A stretch of DNA of 64,000 bases from SHZI01 sp040080965 (lineage in GTDB: Bacteria; Pseudomonadota; Gammaproteobacteria; Steroidobacterales; GCA-2729495): NCBI GenBank assembly GCA_040080965.1, contig JBEBHH010000001.1, forward strand, positions 124,001-188,000, in the 5' to 3' direction. Each line of letters begins with the position of its first letter. Positions within the stretch are counted from its first letter, which is position 1. The position numbers were made by a program, and so were the translations under genes. Shown piece by piece: positions 59,070 through 64,000 of this stretch. The notes under the pieces were generated by a model. The model worked only from the letters and a program-made list of their open reading frames with translations, was not told the DNA's origin and made no database searches.

Positions 59070-60139
59070 AAGGTTCCCTTGGTGCTCGGCAGGGAACTGC
59101 CCGACCTGGCAATGGCTTGTCGCAGGGCCCGGCCAAAACCCTTGAAGCACGCTTCGACCATGTGATGGGTATTCTCACCCTGAACGGCAATGTGCAGGTT
59201 GGCCCCCAGGCTGTCGGTCACGGAGCGGAAGAAGTGGGGAACCAGTTCCGTGGGCAGTTCGCCAACCACGGCGCGGGGAAACGTGCCATCGAATACGAGG
59301 TATGCCCGTCCGGAGAGATCGAGGCTGATGCGGGCCTCGGTCTCGTCCATGGGCAGCAGGAAACCAAAGCGGCCGATCCCGCGCTTGTCGCCCAGCGCAG
59401 TCCTTAGCGCTTCGCCAAGGGCCAGGGCCACATCCTCGACCGTGTGGTGCTCGTCGACCTGGAGGTCGCCGTCGCAGGCGAGCGTGAGGGCAAAGCCGCC
59501 GTGTTTCGCCACCTGGTCCAGCATGTGATCGAAGAAGCCGATGCCCGTCCGGATACTCACCGGAGCCTCGGCGTCCAGGTCGATGCTTACGGAGATCCGG
59601 GTCTCGCGGGTCTCGCGGCGGACACTGGCGGTGCGCGGGCGGTCGATGACGGCGTGGGCGATCCCGCTCCACGATTCCGGATTCGCGGGATCGACACGGT
59701 AGCCCTGCACGCCGATGTTCCTCGCAAACTCGAGATCGGTGGCACGATCACCGGCAACAAAGCTTCTTTCCCGATCGAGATTCACCGTGCCCAGGAAGTC
59801 ACCCAGGTGACCCGGATTCGGCTTGCGGCACGTGCAGCGTTCCTCCGGCCGGTGGGGGCACACGAAGACCCGCCGGAAACAGATGCCCTGTGACTCGAAG
59901 AGGCGAAGGACGAAATCCTGGACCTCCTGAAAGGCCGCTTCGGGAAATGCCGGCGTGCCCAGGCCGTCCTGGTTGGTGACCATGACGAATTCGTAGCCGG
60001 CCTCACGGAGGCGGAGGAGGGCGGGAATGACTCCCGGTACCAGGGCCACCTTGTCGAGACGGTCCACCTGCTCGTCGGCAGGCTCGACGATCAGGCATCC
60101 ATCCCGGTCCAGGAAAGCGATCTTGCTGGTGCTTGCCAT
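59066..60139 (-). CDS. hisB: Bifunctional histidinol-phosphatase / imidazoleglycerol-phosphate dehydratase
   Basis: 357 residues. The N-terminal HAD phosphatase has FLDRDGCLI and a Cys/His zinc loop (VCPHRPEERCTCRKP). The C-terminal dehydratase has FFDHMLDQVAKHGGFALTLAC, DEHHTVEDVALALG and ENTHHMVEACFKGFGRALRQA, the Mn-binding His clusters. The stop and start codons overlap those of hisC and hisH. Confidence 0.97.
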   Translation of the reverse strand: MASTSKIAFLDRDGCLIVEPADEQVDRLDKVALVPGVIPALLRLREAGYEFVMVTNQDGLGTPAFPEAAFQEVQDFVLRLFESQGICFRRVFVCPHRPEERCTCRKPNPGHLGDFLGTVNLDRERSFVAGDRATDLEFARNIGVQGYRVDPANPESWSGIAHAVIDRPRTASVRRETRETRISVSIDLDAEAPVSIRTGIGFFDHMLDQVAKHGGFALTLACDGDLQVDEHHTVEDVALALGEALRTALGDKRGIGRFGFLLPMDETEARISLDLSGRAYLVFDGTFPRAVVGELPTELVPHFFRSVTDSLGANLHIAVQGENTHHMVEACFKGFGRALRQAIARSGSSLPSTKGTL

Positions 60140-61197
60140 CAGTTCCCCAGTGCCTTGAGCAGCTTGTCATTCTCTTCCGCGGAGCCGACGGTGATCCGGA
60201 TCCCGCCGGGCAGCAACGGGTCCCAGCTGAAATCCCTGAGCAGGATCCCGGCTTCCCGGGCACGGCCGACGAGCGCCGCGGCGTTGCGTGATTCCACGAA
60301 GATGAAATTGGCGGCGCTGGGCCATACGCGATCGACCCCCCGTATGTGGGGCAGGGCGAGCATCAGTCGTTCGCGTTCAGCAAGGATCAGGCCGCGGCGG
60401 CGGGCAAGCTCCAGGCCCGCGTCGGGCGTCAGCAGGCGGAGGACGGCGTCCTGGCTGGTCGTCGGGAAGCAGTAGGGTGGCAGTACGCGGCCCAGGAGTT
60501 CGACCAGGCTGGCGGGTCCTATCAGCGCACCGCAGCGGACCCCGGCCAGGCTTAGCGCCTTCGACAGGGTGCGCAACACCACCAGATTCTCGTGAGCCGC
60601 CAGCAACGCGGCCATGGGGTCGTCGCCTGCAAACTCCTGGTATGCCGCGTCGAGGACCACGACGCCGCGACCCTTCAGGCCCGCGCAGAGGCGGCTGATA
60701 TCGGCATCCGGGAAGCGGTTGCCCGTCGGGTTGTTCGGGGAACACACGAAGACCAGCTTGGTTGCCGGCACCCACTCGCGAAGGATGGCCGCGACCGGCA
60801 GGCTGAAGCCCTGGGCCCGGGCCAGCGGCACCTGCTGCACCCCGGCTCCCTGGATCCGGGCGTACACCTCGTACATCCCGAAGGTCGGCGGGCAGATGAG
60901 CACGTTGTCCTGGCCGGCCCGGCAGAAGGCACGAACGAGGACGTCAATGGCCTCGCTGGAGCCGCGGGTGACCAGCAGCTGACCCGGCTGCAGGCCGTAA
61001 TGGGCCGTCAGCCGCTCTGTAAGCTCCGCAGGGCGGGGGTCGGGGTAGCGATTGAGTCCGTCACGGGTCTCGTCGCCCGGCGGACGCCAGGGCGTCTCGT
61101 TGGCATTGAGCCGGATGAAGCCGCCCAGGTAATCCGCAGGCCTGTAGGGCCGAAGCTGGCGGATGTCCGGTCGGAGAAGCTCAATGGCGCCGGTCAT
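60139..61197 (-). CDS. hisC: Histidinol-phosphate aminotransferase (his operon copy)
   Basis: 352 residues from ATG at 61197 (4-base overlap with hisD). LNANETPWRPPG, CSPNNPTGNRFP and the PLP lysine in LRTLSKALSLAGVRCGALIG are present. This is the histidine-pathway enzyme; a diverged paralogue sits at 25982-27121. The reading frame stays open far upstream to 62163 inside hisD, but that extension is an artefact of the GC-rich sequence. Confidence 0.96.
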   Translation of the reverse strand: MTGAIELLRPDIRQLRPYRPADYLGGFIRLNANETPWRPPGDETRDGLNRYPDPRPAELTERLTAHYGLQPGQLLVTRGSSEAIDVLVRAFCRAGQDNVLICPPTFGMYEVYARIQGAGVQQVPLARAQGFSLPVAAILREWVPATKLVFVCSPNNPTGNRFPDADISRLCAGLKGRGVVVLDAAYQEFAGDDPMAALLAAHENLVVLRTLSKALSLAGVRCGALIGPASLVELLGRVLPPYCFPTTSQDAVLRLLTPDAGLELARRRGLILAERERLMLALPHIRGVDRVWPSAANFIFVESRNAAALVGRAREAGILLRDFSWDPLLPGGIRITVGSAEENDKLLKALGN

Positions 61198-62510
61198 GGT
61201 CGTGTATCCGCCGCATCGAGGCGCACGGTGACGGCCCGCGCGTGGGCATCGAGGCCTTCGAGCCCCGCCAGGGTCCGCACGGTCGGGGCGAGCCCCCGCA
61301 GGCCGGTGAGGCTGACTTCCTGCACGGTCATGCGCCGCTGGAAATCCGTGACCGAGAGTCCGCTGTAGGCGCGCGCGTAGCCGTAGGTGGGAAGCACGTG
61401 ATTGGTTCCGCTGCAATAGTCGCCGACCGACTCGGGGGTCCACCGGCCCAGGAATACGGATCCGGCGGTACTCACGTTCTCGGCAAACGCGCGCGGGTCC
61501 GCGACCTGCACGATGAGGTGTTCCGGGGCGTACTCGTTGGCTGCCGCAGTGGCTTCCTCCCTGCTGGACACGAGCACGGCGACGGCATGCCGGAGCGACT
61601 GTTCGATGATCGACCTCCGGCTCAGCGATGCCAGGGAGTTTTCGATCTCCCGCTCGACTTTGGCCAGTAATTCGGCATCGAGCGTCACCAGGACCACGTG
61701 AGAATCGGGACCGTGCTCCGCCTGGGACAGCAGATCCATGGCCACAAACCGGGGATCGGCCAGGCGGTCGGCGACCACCATGACTTCCGATGGCCCGGCG
61801 GGCATGTCGAGGGCGGCCCCTGCCGGATCGCTCGCCACGATCGACTTCGCCGCCGTGACCCAGGCGTTGCCGGGACCGAAGATCTTGGCCACCTTCGGTA
61901 CGGAGGCAGTTCCGTAGGCCATGGCTGCGATCGCCTGGGCGCCTCCGGCCTTGAAGATGTCGCGGATACCGCAGGCGCGCGCGACCACCACGACTGCGGG
62001 ATCTGCCAGCCCGTCGGGTCTGGGAGGCGTGCACATCACCCGGGTGGGGCAGCCTGCGATCGCGGATGGCACGCCAAGCATGATGGCAGTCGACGGCAGC
62101 GGCGCAGAGCCCGCCGGCACATACAGGCCCACAGCATCCAGGGGTTTGCTGATTCGCTCGCACACCACGCCAGGCGCCGTCTCGATGCGCAACGGCGGCG
62201 TCGTCTGGGCTTCGTGGAAGCGGCGCACATTGGCAATGGCTGTCGCAATGGCAGCATGCGCCTCGGCAGGCAGGGCAGCCTCTGCGGATTGCGCTTCGTG
62301 GTCGGAAACCCGCAACTCCGCCAGTGGAGCCCGGTCGAGGTCGCGGGCCAGCCGGAGCAATGCTGCATCCCCGTCCTGCCGGACCTCAGCAATGATCCTG
62401 CGTACCTTCGCGTCCAGCTCGGGATTCCGGGCAATCGCGGGGCGCAGCAGCGCCGCCCGGCGGACAGCCGGGTCCATTGCTGACCAGTTACACCGGCTGA
62501 AGCGGATCAC
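61194..62510 (-). CDS. hisD: Histidinol dehydrogenase
   Basis: Zinc-dependent four-electron oxidation of histidinol. 438 residues from GTG at 62510 (overlapping the hisG stop). GPGNAWVTAAKSIVAS, DMPAGPSEVMVVAD, LSQAEHGPDSHVVLVT and GRWTPESVGDYCSGTNHVLPT are family-specific. Overlaps hisC by 4 bases. Confidence 0.97.
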   Translation of the reverse strand: MIRFSRCNWSAMDPAVRRAALLRPAIARNPELDAKVRRIIAEVRQDGDAALLRLARDLDRAPLAELRVSDHEAQSAEAALPAEAHAAIATAIANVRRFHEAQTTPPLRIETAPGVVCERISKPLDAVGLYVPAGSAPLPSTAIMLGVPSAIAGCPTRVMCTPPRPDGLADPAVVVVARACGIRDIFKAGGAQAIAAMAYGTASVPKVAKIFGPGNAWVTAAKSIVASDPAGAALDMPAGPSEVMVVADRLADPRFVAMDLLSQAEHGPDSHVVLVTLDAELLAKVEREIENSLASLSRRSIIEQSLRHAVAVLVSSREEATAAANEYAPEHLIVQVADPRAFAENVSTAGSVFLGRWTPESVGDYCSGTNHVLPTYGYARAYSGLSVTDFQRRMTVQEVSLTGLRGLAPTVRTLAGLEGLDAHARAVTVRLDAADTRP

Positions 62511-63409
62511 GCGAGCATCTTCTCCACGGGAATGACCAGCACCGACGTGGCGCCAGCCGCCTTGAGGCTTTCGAGCGTTTCCCAGAAGACGTTCTCCCGG
62601 CACACGACGTGCACGGCGACGCGATCATCGCGGCCATCGAGGGGCAATACTGTCGGCGCCTCAGATCCGGGGAGGAGGGCTGCAATCCGGGCGAGAGCGG
62701 ATTTCGGTGCGTGCATCATGATGTACTTGCTCTCTCGCACCTGCATCACGCCTTCGACGCGCTGGAGCAGCTTGCCGATCCACTCCGCTTTCTCCGCTGG
62801 CACCTGGACAGGCGTCTGCAGCAGCACGGCGTGGCTCTCCAGGATGGTCTCACCTTCGCGAAGCTTGTTGGCAATCAAGGTGGCGCCAGTGGAAACGAGG
62901 TCGCAGATCGCGTCAGCCCGGCCCAGGCTGGGCGCAATCTCCACAGCACCGGAGAACTCCACGACGGTCGCATTCACGTTCTGGCGCCGGAGGTAGTCCC
63001 GGACAATGGACGGGTAACTGGTGGCAATGCGCCGTCCTTCGAGCCCCGCGGCATTGCGCAGGGGGCTGCCGTCCGGATAGGCGAATGCCAGGCGGCAGTG
63101 CCCGTAATCCAGGGAGCGGAGGATGCGGAAGGGCTCGACGGGCTCCTGCTGAAGGAAGTGCAGCCTCTTTTCCTCCACGATGTTCAGCCCGGCAATCCCC
63201 AGATCGCAGACATCGTCCCGCACGAGGCCGGGAATGTCGTCGTCCCGCACGAGCAGCACGTCCACTGGCATGTTTTCGCCAAACGCTATGAGCTGGTCCG
63301 GGCCCTTGGTGTACTTCAGGCCGCAGCGCTGGAGCAGGTCCAGGGATTGTTCCGTCAGTCGCCCGGACTTCTGGATGGCCACCTTGATGCGCGCAGGTTT
63401 GTCGGTCAT
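62507..63409 (-). CDS. hisG: ATP phosphoribosyltransferase, long form
   Basis: First step of histidine synthesis. 300 residues, long form with its own C-terminal regulatory domain (YIMMHAPKSALARIAALLPGSEAPTVLPL), so no HisZ is needed. DLGIAGLNIVEE, the PRPP-binding DAICDLVSTGATLIANKL and IATSYP are visible. It begins 6 bases after the hisR-like gene. Confidence 0.97.
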   Translation of the reverse strand: MTDKPARIKVAIQKSGRLTEQSLDLLQRCGLKYTKGPDQLIAFGENMPVDVLLVRDDDIPGLVRDDVCDLGIAGLNIVEEKRLHFLQQEPVEPFRILRSLDYGHCRLAFAYPDGSPLRNAAGLEGRRIATSYPSIVRDYLRRQNVNATVVEFSGAVEIAPSLGRADAICDLVSTGATLIANKLREGETILESHAVLLQTPVQVPAEKAEWIGKLLQRVEGVMQVRESKYIMMHAPKSALARIAALLPGSEAPTVLPLDGRDDRVAVHVVCRENVFWETLESLKAAGATSVLVIPVEKMLA

Positions 63410-63415
63410 GTGATG

Positions 63416-63721
63416 CTACTTTCGCCGCCGTTCCAGCGCCTTGCTGTAACCACCGGCTCCACTGTTGAGGTAACGGGCCACGCGACCGATGGTTGTGACG
63501 CTGACACCAGTCCTGTCGTGGATCTGCCGATAGGGAAGGCCGCGGTCGAGCAGTTCCGCGACCAGCCAGCGATCTTTGAGGGCCTGCAGCTCCGCAGGAG
63601 TGCACAGGTCGACCAGAAAAGCCCGGACTTCGCCGGCATCACGCAGGCTGAGGATGGCCCGGGCGAGCGACTGCTCGGCGGCTTCCTCGTCGCGCGGGGC
63701 CAGGATCCTGTGCTCCTTCAA
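63416..63721 (-). CDS. hisR: TrpR-like regulator of the his operon
   Basis: 101 residues of the TrpR / YerC-YecD family: LVDLCTPAELQALKDRWLVAELLDRGLPYRQIHDRTGVSVTTIGRVARYLNSGAGGY, a helix-turn-helix with the TrpR-type recognition helix. It starts at TTG 63721 with GGAG five bases upstream. Being the first gene of the his operon, with a perfect inverted repeat just before it, it most likely represses the operon in response to histidine. Comparable TrpR-family his regulators are reported for xanthomonads. Confidence 0.88.
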   Translation of the reverse strand: MKEHRILAPRDEEAAEQSLARAILSLRDAGEVRAFLVDLCTPAELQALKDRWLVAELLDRGLPYRQIHDRTGVSVTTIGRVARYLNSGAGGYSKALERRRK

Positions 63722-63732
63722 GGTCGCTCCAA

Positions 63733-63760
63733 TGTATTAACGTGTTAGTACGTTAATACA
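63733..63760 (-). promoter_or_regulatory. Candidate HisR operator, perfect 11-bp inverted repeat
   Basis: TGTATTAACGT (63733-63743) and ACGTTAATACA (63750-63760) are exact reverse complements with a 6-base spacer, 12 bases before the hisR start codon. A -10-like TACTAA (63750-63745) lies in its centre, so binding would block transcription. Confidence 0.78.
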
Positions 63761-63774
63761 AACACCCCCGCCAA
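63745..63774 (-). promoter_or_regulatory. Promoter of the hisR-hisGDCBHAFE operon
   Basis: On the minus strand TTGGCG (63774-63769) and TACTAA (63750-63745) are 18 bases apart. The -10 hexamer overlaps the centre of the inverted repeat. This gives a leader of about 15-20 bases, too short for a classical histidine attenuator. Confidence 0.5.
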
Positions 63775-63833
63775 GGCAAGCTCGGGATGGGCACGCGCCG
63801 GAGAACCAGGGGCTGGGACCGGAAAACGGCCCG

Positions 63834-64000
63834 TCAGTGGACCGTGACGCCGCGCAGTACTGCGGCGCCCATGGCGGGTGTGCTGGCTGGCGAAGTCCCG
63901 GGGGCCGCAATATCGGCTGTCCTGTGGCCTGACTCGATTGCCGCAAAGACCGCTTTCTCGACGACTTCCGCTTCGGCCTCCAGGCCGAGGGAGTGCCTGA
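63834..64000 (-). CDS. leuB: 3-isopropylmalate dehydrogenase, C-terminal end (partial)
   Basis: The last 55 codons read HSLGLEAEAEVVEKAVFAAIESG then HRTADIA and STPAMGAAVLRRV before TGA. The pattern (Y/H)SxGLxxEAxxIExAV and the (R/Y)TxDIA motif match the C-terminus of LeuB, which completes the leucine branch alongside IlvD. Most of the gene is outside the window. The end is 60 bases upstream of the his promoter, and no clear terminator separates them. Confidence 0.82.
   Translation of the reverse strand, partial: RHSLGLEAEAEVVEKAVFAAIESGHRTADIAAPGTSPASTPAMGAAVLRGVTVH

Noticed and set aside
61198..62163. Possible N-terminal extension of the his-operon hisC inside hisD
   Set aside because: The extension is Arg/Gly-rich out-of-frame hisD sequence; HisC family proteins start near ATG 61197.
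1..64000. CRISPR arrays, insertion sequences, prophage, integrase or rRNA genes
   Set aside because: No repeat-spacer pattern, transposase, integrase, phage gene or rRNA sequence was found on either strand; the three tRNA genes are not flanked by direct repeats that would suggest integration.

Overview
The window is a GC-rich, densely packed stretch of a gammaproteobacterial chromosome. ZipA, LapA/LapB, both IHF subunits, the zipA-ligA and thrS-infC-rpmI-rplT-pheST-ihfA orders, a fused aspartokinase/diaminopimelate decarboxylase and a TrpR-like regulator heading the his operon all point to a xanthomonad-related lineage (Xanthomonadales, Steroidobacterales or Nevskiales type). This placement is inferred from gene content, not from a tree. 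No mobile element, CRISPR array, rRNA or prophage is visible, and no gap between genes exceeds about 300 bases.

Layout. 1-2066: the end of pnp with a strong terminator, then phaR-like, dksA and queF on the minus strand. 2199-8360: smc, zipA, ligA. 8379-11012: a small accessory island of lower GC, with two divergent DUF6502 regulators around a secreted DUF5666-type repeat protein. 11126-19667: yciB-yciI-bolA, yciO, an M50 protease, scpA-scpB-rluB, and the minus-strand operon mtaD-ubiG-gph-yciK. 19887-31302: gyrA, then an amino-acid/nucleotide/translation run (serC, serA, pheA, hisC, aroA, cmk, rpsA, ihfB). 31360-35561: lapA-lapB, a small helix-hairpin-helix protein, galU, and aspartate aminotransferase followed by tRNA-Asn. 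35662-45314: uvrB, tRNA-Val, thrS-infC-rpmI-rplT, pheS-pheT-ihfA-merR, tRNA-Pro. 45342-52226: a second accessory block with a CpcT/CpeT-like protein, a Rieske oxygenase plus bicupin, a nitrilase-fold protein lacking its catalytic Cys and Lys, a class III nucleotide-cyclase-like protein and a D-2-hydroxyacid dehydrogenase. 52308-64000: ilvD, the AK-LysA fusion, the complete minus-strand his operon (hisR-G-D-C-B-H-A-F-E, without hisI), and the end of leuB.

The core genes combine into recognisable pathways: chromosome compaction (Smc, ScpA, ScpB, IHF, gyrase), translation (three tRNAs, S1, IF3, L35, L20, ThrRS, PheRS), and serine, aromatic, histidine, lysine and branched-chain amino-acid synthesis. 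Two genes use rare start codons that automatic callers miss: infC (ATC at 39753) and hisF (ATT at 57720). In both cases the usual in-frame starts would remove essential N-terminal sequence.

The best candidates for undescribed biology are the DUF6502/DUF5666 island with its nearly leaderless, palindrome-rich promoter, and the cyclase-like/nitrilase-like pair next to the Rieske-cupin operon. A perfect 11-bp inverted repeat ahead of hisR is a strong candidate operator for histidine control.
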